64,000 bases of DNA, from the IMG/VR virus record IMGVR_UViG_3300049728_000159, positions 62,001 to 126,000 of that record; one strand, given 5' to 3'. Source of the DNA: a virus. This document shows, one piece after another, positions 14,412 through 22,980 of the stretch (position 1 is the stretch's first letter; the number at the start of each line of letters is the position of its first letter). A program made the translations under genes and the position numbers. Below the pieces are notes generated by a model that made no database searches, was not told where the DNA came from, and worked only from the letters and a program-made list of their open reading frames with translations.

Positions 14412-14477
14412 CTCAGTGGATAGAGCATCTGCCTTCTAAGCAGAGGGTCGCAGGTTCGAAACCTGCCGGGGTCACCA
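14402..14477 (+). tRNA. tRNA-Arg(TCT)
   Basis: Acceptor GGCCTCG/CGGGGTC (with G-T pairs), D-arm GCTC/GAGC, anticodon arm TCTGC-CTTCTAA-GCAGA (TCT), T-arm GCAGG-TTCGAAA-CCTGC, encoded CCA. Reads AGA/AGG. It is overlapped by the CPCC gene on the same strand and by the C-terminus of the GH28-like gene on the other. Confidence 0.94.
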
Positions 14478-16464
14478 ATTCACCAATCACAATGGGTGCA
14501 TACGACTTTGCAGCAGGTGGCGCTGTTACTGCAGTGACCGTGACTGATCCAAATGTGTATGCTGGATAATTCGAATCTCCTGGATAATAAGCTATGTAGT
14601 TGTGAGTTCCCAGTGAAGTTCCGCTGGATAGAGTATAGGCAGCATATGTCCCATCTCCTGAAAGCGCAACAGTTCCGATTGGTGAACAACTTGTCGGAGT
14701 TGTGAAACAATTGTCATAGAAATTCACTGAGGCTGTGAGAGCCGGAGATTCCTTTGTGCTGATTGCTGTCGATGGCTGTAGGACGGCCTGTAGGGTGAAC
14801 GGAGCCAAGGCTATCACAGTCGCTGTTTGATTGTTGTTGGAAACCGAAGTCTTGATGTTCAATTCGCCAATCAGTGGCTGCCAGGTTGTGCTGGTGCAAG
14901 CGTACTGCGTAGTGGAAGTGGTGGATCCAGAGGTAGTGACTCCTGTACCACCAGAAAACTGGGTTAGAAGCGTGGAATCGACCGTCCCAGGACCAAGGTA
15001 TATGGCCGAGTACTGATCAGTCGTTACTCCTGACTGAGCAGCGACACCTTGATTTGTACCCAGGATGTGCAAGTTGTCGATTTGGGCAATTATTGGATGT
15101 CCACTTAATCCCTGGAAGGTATATCTGCCTGAGTTGCCTGTGGTGTAGGGAGCAGTACTGGGCAACACAGTGATGTTACGCAGCAGGATGTTTTGATAGA
15201 CAGGAATATTTGACCCAGTGTTACCGCCATAGTTGGTGTATAAACGAATCGAGTTGTACTCGTTCACCATGCAGACGTTCCGATAGGTCACTTTGTTGAC
15301 AAGGCCACCGTCTGCGGTGCTCGATCCAATCATTATTCCTGCGCTCTGAGTGCTGTAGAGATTTCCATTTTGCACCAAAGTATCTACCAGGACGTTGGAT
15401 ATCCCGTTTGTAGCATTCGTGCCAATTGCCACTCCAATTCCAGCGCCGGTTTGCGAATTTGAGAACGTGATGTTGGAGGAAGCTCCTGATGTTGCTTTCA
15501 CAGCCATATGGTTATCACCAACACTTATGAAGCTGTGAGTGAACGTACCATTAGTCGAGTTGAGAGGATCCCAACCATCCGTATTCGAAACTTCGAACGG
15601 AGCGATCAGCTTCACATCCCAGGCAGTGAACCCATTGCCACTCTGCCAGTTAATAAGGAAGTTTCCACTGTTCCACAATGAGATCTTGTACATGGTGAAA
15701 TTGGTTGTGCCAATCAGATTGATCCCGTTTGGCCCGTAAGAGTTCACACCAGAAGTTGTGTTCGGGCAACCGGGAGATCCAGCTATGGCTCCACCATGAG
15801 CATCACAGTAGGCTAGAATGCGATTGGCATAGAATCCATGAGTTGTTTGCCCGATGTAAGCAGACCATCCACGTCCATCAAGCACTCCATAGCCATAGAT
15901 GCCAGCGCCAGTCGTGCTGGGCGAAGTGATCCAGTGATTGCAATCACTGGTAGAGTTAGTTGTCAGTCCACAGTTGGTGCCACCGTAGTCAGACAGATTG
16001 CGCGAGGCAAACACGTGAATGCCTGCATCAACAATGAGATTTACTCCTGCTCCAGAACTGTTTACGATGCTGAACGGCGCGAGGACGAAAGCATTTTGAC
16101 CACTTGTGCCCGGGATCAATTCAACTCCCTGACCACTGGGACAAGAGTTCAGTGCATTCTGTACAGCCGTGTTGTCCAGAGTTTCCGCCGAGACATAGCT
16201 GCTCGACGAAGACGAGGGCTGATAATCCGTGCCTCCAGTGCACCAGAGAATCCCAAAGGTTCCTCCAGTAGATCCACATGTTGAATTCCAGGGATCAATG
16301 TTCACAGCAGTCGTCTGCTTGATGTACTTTGTTGCATTCACTCTTGCACAGATTGACGGAAAGATGGGCTCAGTGACTGTTCTAGAGTCTCCGGTTGCAA
16401 CCGTGCTCTGAGCCCACATCGGAAGAGAGAAAGCTAGAACTGCAAGTGTGAGGTACTGTTTCAT
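14413..16464 (-). CDS. Secreted GH28 polygalacturonase-like protein with C-terminal Ig-like domain
   Basis: 683 residues from the ATG at 16464, chosen for GGGAGATT upstream and a clean Sec signal peptide (KQYLTLAVLAFSLPMWAQS). A Cys- and Asn-rich right-handed beta-helix follows, with NTDGWDPLNS, GDNHMAVK and NSIRLYT corresponding to the GH28 NTD, GDD and RIK boxes. The second GDD aspartate is Asn here and the HG box reads AGIGVAIG, so catalysis is uncertain. Residues about 580-660 form an Ig-like beta-sandwich (LGTHNYIAYYPGDSNYPAYTFGSVTV), common in Acidobacteriota secreted proteins. The last ~20 residues are the antisense of tRNA-Arg. A depolymerase or host-derived exoenzyme. Confidence 0.8.
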   Translation of the reverse strand: MKQYLTLAVLAFSLPMWAQSTVATGDSRTVTEPIFPSICARVNATKYIKQTTAVNIDPWNSTCGSTGGTFGILWCTGGTDYQPSSSSSSYVSAETLDNTAVQNALNSCPSGQGVELIPGTSGQNAFVLAPFSIVNSSGAGVNLIVDAGIHVFASRNLSDYGGTNCGLTTNSTSDCNHWITSPSTTGAGIYGYGVLDGRGWSAYIGQTTHGFYANRILAYCDAHGGAIAGSPGCPNTTSGVNSYGPNGINLIGTTNFTMYKISLWNSGNFLINWQSGNGFTAWDVKLIAPFEVSNTDGWDPLNSTNGTFTHSFISVGDNHMAVKATSGASSNITFSNSQTGAGIGVAIGTNATNGISNVLVDTLVQNGNLYSTQSAGIMIGSSTADGGLVNKVTYRNVCMVNEYNSIRLYTNYGGNTGSNIPVYQNILLRNITVLPSTAPYTTGNSGRYTFQGLSGHPIIAQIDNLHILGTNQGVAAQSGVTTDQYSAIYLGPGTVDSTLLTQFSGGTGVTTSGSTTSTTQYACTSTTWQPLIGELNIKTSVSNNNQTATVIALAPFTLQAVLQPSTAISTKESPALTASVNFYDNCFTTPTSCSPIGTVALSGDGTYAAYTLSSGTSLGTHNYIAYYPGDSNYPAYTFGSVTVTAVTAPPAAKSYAPIVIGELVTPAGFEPATLCLEGRCSIH

Positions 16465-16477
16465 TTCAGCAATCTCC

Positions 16478-19153
16478 CTAGCGATAGACACGGTAATTGA
16501 CCGTCACCGCTCCTGGCGTGATACTCGATGCCGTGTTGTTCACCTGATACACGTTAATGGTTCCGGCTGTGGGGAATTTGTAGAGAGAAAGAATCGCTCC
16601 AGAACCAGGAATGAATCCCACAGTCGAGGTTGGATCAAGGTTGAAATCAAGAGTGATGGTATCTGTGGACAGCAATCCTGTGCAGGCTTGAGTGTTGAGA
16701 TAGTCACCACCCGCCGCGATAAGGGCTGTGCTCAGAGCGAATGACCCGCTGCAGATGGTGCTTGTAGTGCCGCCTCCAGTGGCGCTGGCGGTCCAGGTAC
16801 CAGCCGAAGTACACATGTACAACGTCGTGGTCGGGCTGCTACCGTCTGTGTTGGAGTAGATTGATCCGATGTTGCTAACCGTGCAGAGAGCAGAGGATGG
16901 AAGTCCCGAAGAGCTATACCAGCAAGCACGACCACCTGCCCAGCACATCGCGGTCACAGCAGAGTTGCCGATCATGATTGTGTTGCTTGTGGTGGCCTGT
17001 GCGTTGTAACCAATGACGGTGACATTTGACAGAGCATCGACGCTGGTGTTGGCATTTTCACCAATGAAAGTTGAGGCGTTGTTGTTCGTCAACGGTGTAG
17101 ACAGGTTAAATCCAGCCTGGTAACCGATAGCAGTATTGCCACCGCCCAGGGTGTTCTGGGTGAGAGAATTCTTGCCGATGCCAGTGTTGGCTCCTCCAGT
17201 GGTGTTAGCAACCAGGACTCCCTGTCCCACAGCAGTGTTTCCGCCACCAGTGGTGTTGGAATTCAAGGAGTTAAGACCAACTGCCACGTTGTTTGTTCCA
17301 GACGTGTTGACATACAGAGCACCCTGGCCAACACCCACGTTGTTGCTGCCGGTGGTGTTTGAATTGAGAACTCCAGGTCCGACTGCCAAGTTGCCAGTGC
17401 CAGATGAGAAGGCGGTCAGAGAACCACCAAGGTTCACAGATCCGGCTCCGATACCAATGTTGGTCACGCTCAGGCCATTGATGGTCGGAACAAGGAACGG
17501 TCCAGACATCGTGCAGCCAGCGATCTGACAGTAGCCTGCAGTGGGAGATTCCTGAAAGAGGATTTGATCAAGATTCTCAGAAACAGTGATTGCAGTTCCT
17601 GTTGATGCTGGGATATCGATCTGGAACTGCAATCCAGATCCTGATGCCCAGTTGGTGTAAAGATTTGTTGCTGTGTAGGTTGCATTGATGTGGTTCACAA
17701 CTCCATCAACCGTAATGTCATCCCAATACTCGCAGGGCATTCCTCCGCAACTTGTGTCTCCTGGAACGCGGTGGAAGGTTTCAATAATGTGATGCCATGT
17801 TCCAGAGGTCAGGTTGCAAGCAGCGGTCGTGGACTGCCAGGGACTGCTGTTGTTGGCATATTGCCAAACTCCGAGCGTCTGGTTACACTGTGTGCCCCAC
17901 ATGAAGTCAAGCAGATCCGTATGGTCAAAGATGAACGAATCAAACTCCATGTTGTCAGCAGCCGCTCCATTGTTGATGTAGATCTCAAAATCTGAGGTTA
18001 CATTGGTGCAAGAGTCGCAAGCTCCAGCTTCGTATACCCACAGAGCGTTGGTCTGGGTGGATACAGGAAGTGTGGTCAACGAGACCAGCATGGAGGCACC
18101 ATCTATAGACGGTGTCGGGTTACCAACAGTCTGAGCAGTAGCTCCTGGAACATTGTCACCACCAGGATTGCAGCCAAAATACAACTGAATTCCTCCAGGC
18201 TGCGAAGAGAGGGTGTTGGTGGTCAGAACAACAGTGCTACCGACGATGCTGACTACTGCAGCACTGACAGCACTGTGTCCGCCATCCCATACCGCCTGAG
18301 ACCCACCTCCTACGATGGTTCCAGCCACGCTGCTGACAGTGATCGTGTTCGTGATTCCGGTCCAAGTACCGATGGCAGTCGCTGTGTAAGCGCAAACTCC
18401 CTTCCATCCTGAAAGAGAGTCATCAATACCATTGATCACGATCGGTGGTGTTGTCAGTTGACTTGTCAGTGCATAAGTTCCTGAACTGGTTGGCTGATTG
18501 ATGACCTTGCCGGCCACTGTAACAGTTGGTGGTAGGGTCAACAAGGTTGAATTGGCGAGATTGAATTGATAGGTGCCGAAGGTTTCATTCTGATTCGTCT
18601 GCATCACGGTAGCAGGTAACGGAGTGCCTGGAGGTGTTGTATAGAAACCTGCACCATTGAGGAAGGTCGTTGCCAGGTTTGTATTCACTGGTAGGACGTG
18701 GGTAGAATCCAAACTCAAGGTCAGTATTGGAGTTGGTCCTCCACTTGACGATCCCTGAAAACCGTTGGATGTGGCGACTGAGATCGAATTTACTGTGCCT
18801 CCACCTCCTGGTGGCGTTGTGTAAGTGCCTGCCCCATTAAGATAGGTCGTTGCTAGACCTGTATTCACTGGCAACACGTGAGTTGAATCAACACTCAGGG
18901 TCAGAGTTGGATTCAGTCCACCGCTCGATGAACCCTGAAAGCCATTGGATGTGGCAATTGAGATAGAGGTGATACCAGAAGGAGGAATTGTGCAAAGTCC
19001 TGTGACGATGTTGTAGTAGATCGCAGTACCAGTGCATGATGCTGGCCAACGAATATCTGTCTTTGGATTGACAGTCTGCGCCGAGGCATTGACCCCAAGC
19101 AAAGCCAGGAAGCACGCAAAGATGAAGAAAATCCTAGGTGTAGTAGATTTCAT
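16478..19153 (-). CDS. Fibre/adhesin-like protein with signal peptide, LamG-like domain and YadA-head-like repeats
   Basis: 891 residues from the ATG at 19153 (GGGAGACTCAC upstream; an upstream 25-codon extension lacks a site). It starts with a signal-peptide-like segment (IFFIFACFLALLGVNASAQT), then two near-identical ~57-residue repeats (SNGFQGSSSGG...LNGAG.YTTPPG). A jelly-roll/LamG-like domain with ISETFHRVPGD-type strands and paired Cys follows. About four ~24-residue repeats of the trimeric adhesin head type come next (NTTGGGNTAVGQGVL.ANTTGGANTGIG). The C-terminus is beta-rich. It probably binds carbohydrate or the host surface. The signal peptide is unusual for a tail fibre. Confidence 0.75.
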   Translation of the reverse strand: MKSTTPRIFFIFACFLALLGVNASAQTVNPKTDIRWPASCTGTAIYYNIVTGLCTIPPSGITSISIATSNGFQGSSSGGLNPTLTLSVDSTHVLPVNTGLATTYLNGAGTYTTPPGGGGTVNSISVATSNGFQGSSSGGPTPILTLSLDSTHVLPVNTNLATTFLNGAGFYTTPPGTPLPATVMQTNQNETFGTYQFNLANSTLLTLPPTVTVAGKVINQPTSSGTYALTSQLTTPPIVINGIDDSLSGWKGVCAYTATAIGTWTGITNTITVSSVAGTIVGGGSQAVWDGGHSAVSAAVVSIVGSTVVLTTNTLSSQPGGIQLYFGCNPGGDNVPGATAQTVGNPTPSIDGASMLVSLTTLPVSTQTNALWVYEAGACDSCTNVTSDFEIYINNGAAADNMEFDSFIFDHTDLLDFMWGTQCNQTLGVWQYANNSSPWQSTTAACNLTSGTWHHIIETFHRVPGDTSCGGMPCEYWDDITVDGVVNHINATYTATNLYTNWASGSGLQFQIDIPASTGTAITVSENLDQILFQESPTAGYCQIAGCTMSGPFLVPTINGLSVTNIGIGAGSVNLGGSLTAFSSGTGNLAVGPGVLNSNTTGSNNVGVGQGALYVNTSGTNNVAVGLNSLNSNTTGGGNTAVGQGVLVANTTGGANTGIGKNSLTQNTLGGGNTAIGYQAGFNLSTPLTNNNASTFIGENANTSVDALSNVTVIGYNAQATTSNTIMIGNSAVTAMCWAGGRACWYSSSGLPSSALCTVSNIGSIYSNTDGSSPTTTLYMCTSAGTWTASATGGGTTSTICSGSFALSTALIAAGGDYLNTQACTGLLSTDTITLDFNLDPTSTVGFIPGSGAILSLYKFPTAGTINVYQVNNTASSITPGAVTVNYRVYR
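17110..17400 (-). repeat. YadA-head-like coding repeats
   Basis: About four tandem ~72-nt units in the fibre gene encode NT(T/S)GxxNxxVGxxxLxxN, the left-handed beta-roll repeat of trimeric autotransporter adhesin heads. The copies are diverged at the DNA level. Confidence 0.65.
18629..18976 (-). repeat. Two ~170-nt direct coding repeats
   Basis: Units at about 18629-18798 and 18807-18976 encode almost the same peptide (SNGFQGSSSGG, DSTHVLPVNT.LATT.LNGAG). Recent internal duplication in the fibre gene; such units often extend or vary fibre shafts. Confidence 0.75.
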
Positions 19154-19646
19154 GTGAGTCTCCCGCTTCTGGTGGGTATGGGGCCAATATCGTGAGCAAA
19201 CCCTCAGTGATGGTGTAGTAAACACCATATTGCCTCTTGATGCCGTTGACGAAGTAGAACGAAGCAGCAGGATAGCCTGGAATGGTGGGTAGCAGGTAGG
19301 AAGTTCCCCCGTCTGGAACTGCGATTACTGCTGGAAGTTGAGTGAATGGAAGAACGGAGGTTGTTAGTAATCCTCCACCAAGGAAACAAGCAGCGATCGC
19401 TGTTAGACCAGCAACCGCAGCGTCCAGATAGAGATAAGTGGCATCGAATGGAGTATCTTGAAACCAAATATCTCCGCTAGAAGTCATCTGAAGCACAACT
19501 GCTGACGGGGTTTGAATGAGACCATGAGCCACTGTGAAATTTCCAACAGAGGAAGTTACATCCACATTGGCCAGAGTGAGACCACTCGACGCAATATCGA
19601 CCGGCTGAATGAGGTTGTTCGTGGTGTTGAAAACACAGACCTTCAT
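19134..19646 (-). CDS. Probable virion-associated protein (170 aa)
   Basis: Beta-rich, Thr/Ser/Gly-rich protein with VAHGLIQTPSAVVLQMTSSGDIWFQ and a C-terminal FYFVNGIKRQYGVYYTITEGLLTI. Both boxes are typical of tail-fibre or baseplate accessory proteins (H-type strands, 'NGikr...y'). RBS GGGGAAGCC. It overlaps the fibre gene start by 20 nt. Specific role unknown. Confidence 0.65.
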   Translation of the reverse strand: MKVCVFNTTNNLIQPVDIASSGLTLANVDVTSSVGNFTVAHGLIQTPSAVVLQMTSSGDIWFQDTPFDATYLYLDAAVAGLTAIAACFLGGGLLTTSVLPFTQLPAVIAVPDGGTSYLLPTIPGYPAASFYFVNGIKRQYGVYYTITEGLLTILAPYPPEAGDSHEIYYT

Positions 19647-19658
19647 AGGTGGCTTCCC

Positions 19659-19907
19659 CTACAGTGGGAACGCAAAGTTCTGAGTCAAGCGAAAGTATCT
19701 CATCCAGTAGGGTGTACCAGGATCACAGGCCTGTTGTTCAAGCACTCCCAAAGCGACCAGGCTGTCCAGAACTCTTTCACAGTCCCAAGTTGGAATGTTT
19801 CTGTAACCGCTGGCGATTTGCCGAGCCAACCCATCCGGGACGAAGTCAACAGCTTGCTGCCACTGGAATGTGTTTGCCGTGATGAGAGCAAGCTGGTCTT
19901 GGGTCAT
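19659..19907 (-). CDS. Hypothetical protein (82 aa)
   Basis: Small helical protein (MTQDQLALITANTFQWQQAVDFVPDGLARQIASGY). The start overlaps the stop of the upstream virion-type gene as TAATG. It probably belongs to the same structural cluster. Function not recognised. Confidence 0.65.
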   Translation of the reverse strand: MTQDQLALITANTFQWQQAVDFVPDGLARQIASGYRNIPTWDCERVLDSLVALGVLEQQACDPGTPYWMRYFRLTQNFAFPL

Positions 19908-20419
19908 TATGAGTTCTGTGAAACTTCAGCCTCGTACAGTACATGAAGGGCAGACGGTGCAGCAACACTGAAATATATAGTCATTCCAGTGATTGTTACA
20001 TTCCCGTACGAAAAGGAAGGTTGCCAAGTTGCATTAGGATTGGAGATATTTATGTTATTTGGTACTGCTGCCATTGTGCGCGGAAACACTACCGCCAACG
20101 AAGTAGCTCCTCGTGGAATAGAGACTGTAGCGGTAACATCAAGCACTCCTGCTGAGTCTACAGCACAGCCATCATAGTTACTGTTTACAAATACGCAATT
20201 CCAAGGATTGCCTCCTGATACAATTGTTGGAACATTGTTGACACGATTCCTCAAGCCAAAGTAAACCTTAGTGGTATTGGCCACCGTAGTTCCCTGGAGA
20301 AAATAGTTGCTATTGCTTACGGTGGTGGCTTTGTACCAGTTATTGCCATAGAATGCATTCTTATCCTCGAACAAACTGGGTGAGATGAAGGTTGAGGTGT
20401 TGACGTGAACCAGATTCAT
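19907..20419 (-). CDS. Probable virion-associated protein (170 aa)
   Basis: Start ATG at 20419 follows GGAG. Beta-rich and Asn/Thr/Ser-rich (NNWYKATTVSNSNYFLQGTTVANTTKVYFGLRNRV), like small tail or fibre proteins. First gene of the leftward fibre operon. The 74-nt region to the divergent gene at 20494 should carry promoters for both. Confidence 0.6.
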   Translation of the reverse strand: MNLVHVNTSTFISPSLFEDKNAFYGNNWYKATTVSNSNYFLQGTTVANTTKVYFGLRNRVNNVPTIVSGGNPWNCVFVNSNYDGCAVDSAGVLDVTATVSIPRGATSLAVVFPRTMAAVPNNINISNPNATWQPSFSYGNVTITGMTIYFSVAAPSALHVLYEAEVSQNS

Positions 20420-20493
20420 AGGCAATCTCCTTTTGGAAAGCGGATTTTGCGAGTATCATGAAATAGAACCGAAGGCAGGTTCTGCCTAGGATC

Positions 20494-21963
20494 TTGAAGT
20501 CAAACAAAGTTAGGACGGTATCTTTTGTGGACAGATTAGTTCGGAACTTGCTGGGTCTCTTGGATGATGGAAAACGTGTATATCTTTTCCATGAGGATGA
20601 GGTAGTCGCCAAGGAAGAGTTCGAATATGCCAAGATCATTCACGGCATCGTCTTCGGGGAGAAGGGATATTGTGAGACCCTGGGACCGTCTTGGAATATG
20701 GTTCATGATCCCAGATTCCTACAAGTCGAACTTGCTTTTGTCTCCCATCGCAGGGCTTTGTTCGGCGGAGACACTCGTCTGGGCAAGCAGTACATCAGCG
20801 ACACCGGGGTGGCTGAGTCAACCATTGCGGATCTTGAGCAGTACAGCGAGATGATCGCAGAGGGACGTCACTTCGGAGAGGTTCTTCAGAAGGCCACCAG
20901 CAACACCCAGGACAAGTTTGTTCATCCCCGGGATCTGTACAAGCAGTCGGACGAGTATATCTGGGACCTCATCAGGCAGGAGTGTCCCAACTACTGGATT
21001 CCGGAGAACATGAATAAGCCCAAGGAGGGTCCGTTCTCTCCCAATCTCCTGGCAAACATTCTGTTCAAGGCAATGAAAGCCGATCTTGTGGGCCTGGTCT
21101 ATGACTACTCAACTGTGGCCAATGTTCAGGAGTGGGTGCTGCTGGATACCGGGGATGTGGTGGAAGATGCCCAGCGTCAGGACCCTGAGACCAAGCAGGT
21201 CTGGTTGGAAATTGATCTACTCGAGAAGGCTCTCAGTCAGAGAGCCACGCTGCGCTGCACGGCGGCCAAGATTCTTGACACTCCTGCAATTCGCGAATCT
21301 CTCAGATTCGCCAACATCAATCTGGGCAAGAACGTCAAGCTGACTGATCTTGAGATGGACGGTCTCTTACAACTCATCTACTCCAGCAGCTGGCCAGATG
21401 ACGTGATGGATCTCTGTCTGAAGATCAACGGATACCTGATCAACTGTGCCTCTGAGAATTTTGAAATAAGACAGGGTCAACAACTGCGTAAGTTGGAGTT
21501 GGAATCATCGAATCACTGCAAGGATCTTAAGGCCGGCAGGGTTCAACCCATCACGAGATACACTGACCCAGAGGTAGAGATCGAGCTGACAGCGGAGCAG
21601 GTGCTCATCAATGAGATCCTCCACAACCCTCTCAAGCAATCGCTCTACTTGCTCTACACCGATGCTGAGCGGGAAGGGTGGCAGCCGATTGTGGATAGGT
21701 TGAAGCCTATCTTTGCCGAGCCGGACTATCCCATGGACATGGATGACTTCACGAAGATTCTGCAGGAGTGTGAGCAGTATATCCCCGAAGACCATCTGTC
21801 TTCGATTGAAGAGACGGTCGAGGAAAAGAATCAGGCTGTGATCACTGACCCAGAGTTCAAAGCACTACTTCCCACAATTCAGAGAGGAGCCAATCAGCTC
21901 GACGCTGATATCTCCAAAGAGATGTTTGAACATGAGTTCAAGCAGGAGAAGAAGCCGAACTGA
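20494..21963 (+). CDS. Large hypothetical protein (489 aa), TTG start
   Basis: Acidic, helical, soluble protein with no membrane segment and no recognised catalytic motif. Segments such as FGEKGYCETLGPSWNMVHDPRFL and LVGLVYDYSTVANVQEWVLLDTG look globular. The C-terminal 100 residues are Glu-rich. The TTG start at 20494 is the first in frame, and the first internal ATG would remove conserved-looking sequence. It is the only rightward gene between the leftward fibre operon and the next leftward block. Confidence 0.7.
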   Translation: MKSNKVRTVSFVDRLVRNLLGLLDDGKRVYLFHEDEVVAKEEFEYAKIIHGIVFGEKGYCETLGPSWNMVHDPRFLQVELAFVSHRRALFGGDTRLGKQYISDTGVAESTIADLEQYSEMIAEGRHFGEVLQKATSNTQDKFVHPRDLYKQSDEYIWDLIRQECPNYWIPENMNKPKEGPFSPNLLANILFKAMKADLVGLVYDYSTVANVQEWVLLDTGDVVEDAQRQDPETKQVWLEIDLLEKALSQRATLRCTAAKILDTPAIRESLRFANINLGKNVKLTDLEMDGLLQLIYSSSWPDDVMDLCLKINGYLINCASENFEIRQGQQLRKLELESSNHCKDLKAGRVQPITRYTDPEVEIELTAEQVLINEILHNPLKQSLYLLYTDAEREGWQPIVDRLKPIFAEPDYPMDMDDFTKILQECEQYIPEDHLSSIEETVEEKNQAVITDPEFKALLPTIQRGANQLDADISKEMFEHEFKQEKKPN

Positions 21964-22221
21964 TTACTCTAAGGATCTTCCTTCACAGTTGTCGCCCATG
22001 GCGCCAATCGTATGGAGTCTACGACGTTCATTTATGGAAAAGGCGAGTTCTGTCTTCTTCATGCATGCCCAGTGACCATTGTTGCCAAGAAAACTGCAAC
22101 AGCTGGATCCTCGACCCATAAGACAGACTTCCTGAGCCCATTGTTCATCGGGTGGAGTTGAACTTTGACTTGGAGTTACTGTAATCACAGGATCCTTTCT
22201 GGTGTCGACGGCTGAGCACAC
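21964..22221 (-). CDS. Hypothetical Cys-containing protein (85 aa), GTG start
   Basis: 85 residues with five Cys, including CSFLGNNGHWACMKKT, which may form a disulphide or metal site. It abuts the stop of the convergent gene at 21963. No ribosome-binding site is obvious at the GTG. Confidence 0.45.
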   Translation of the reverse strand: MCSAVDTRKDPVITVTPSQSSTPPDEQWAQEVCLMGRGSSCCSFLGNNGHWACMKKTELAFSINERRRLHTIGAMGDNCEGRSLE

Positions 22222-22251
22222 TTCGCACTCAGCCTATCGAACGAACAGGAA

Positions 22252-22737
22252 CTAGGCTGCTGCCTTGACCGCCGCTGCCTTCTTGGCCACCGAGACCTTC
22301 TTGCGGCGAGCCACTTCGCGCTTGCGCTGCAAGGGAGACAACTTGGCCCAGTAGTCCTTGTTGCCAGCGCTGGAGCTTGCCTTGGTCTTGGCGACGAGAT
22401 GAGGCTTCTTGGCTGCCTTCTCTTCCTTCTTGGCCGCCTTCTTGGCTACCTTCTTCGCAGCATGCTGCGACTGGAAGAATTCCTGGAAAGCCTCTGCCGC
22501 CTTCTGTTGAAGTTCCTCTTCCAGATCCACCCGATGGAGGGCAACCGTGTGCTCTGCCAAGAAATCACCGGCCAGCAACAGTCCCACTCTGGAAACGAGT
22601 TCATCAGAGGGAAGATCGTACTGTGAAGCAAAGCTCTCGATCTGCTGTTCCAACCGACCGTGCAGATAGTGAGCCGCAGCGACAGTTGCACAACACCGCC
22701 GAGTATTTGAATCCTTGTTTTCCTTGTCTTTTGCCAT
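22252..22737 (-). CDS. Protein with Lys/Ala-rich, histone-H1-like C-terminal tail
   Basis: 161 residues: a helical N-terminal domain (about 1-90) with AAHYLHGRLEQQIESFA, then a strongly basic tail (AAKKVAKKAAKKEEKAAKK and ARRKKVSVAKKAAAVKAA). Such tails resemble H1-like bacterial proteins and suggest non-specific DNA or RNA binding. It could compact DNA or accompany DNA into the capsid (inference). RBS AAGGAG precedes the ATG. Confidence 0.7.
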   Translation of the reverse strand: MAKDKENKDSNTRRCCATVAAAHYLHGRLEQQIESFASQYDLPSDELVSRVGLLLAGDFLAEHTVALHRVDLEEELQQKAAEAFQEFFQSQHAAKKVAKKAAKKEEKAAKKPHLVAKTKASSSAGNKDYWAKLSPLQRKREVARRKKVSVAKKAAAVKAAA

Positions 22738-22749
22738 TTGGTTCTCCTT

Positions 22750-22980
22750 CTACCTAACTTCGATTTCTCCGTTTTTCAACCGGAGGAAACTCCCGGTCTG
22801 CATGGGCGGAGGACCCCAGTCCAACATGTCATCGATCTCAGCACCAGTGGCGAGATCAAATTCCCAGGAACCGCAGATCACTTTGCCATCACGAACAACG
22901 TGGACAACCAGGGGCAGTTCAATCTCCCCGGCGAGCATGCGGAACACAACGTCTCCCGTTCTCGGGATCTTGAGAGTCAT
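22750..22980 (-). CDS. Hypothetical protein (76 aa)
   Basis: Small beta-rich protein (GDVVFRMLAGEIELPLVVHVV...GSWEFDLATGAEIDDMLDWG). The ATG overlaps the stop of the upstream gene (ATGA), so translation is coupled. No family recognised. Confidence 0.65.
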   Translation of the reverse strand: MTLKIPRTGDVVFRMLAGEIELPLVVHVVRDGKVICGSWEFDLATGAEIDDMLDWGPPPMQTGSFLRLKNGEIEVR

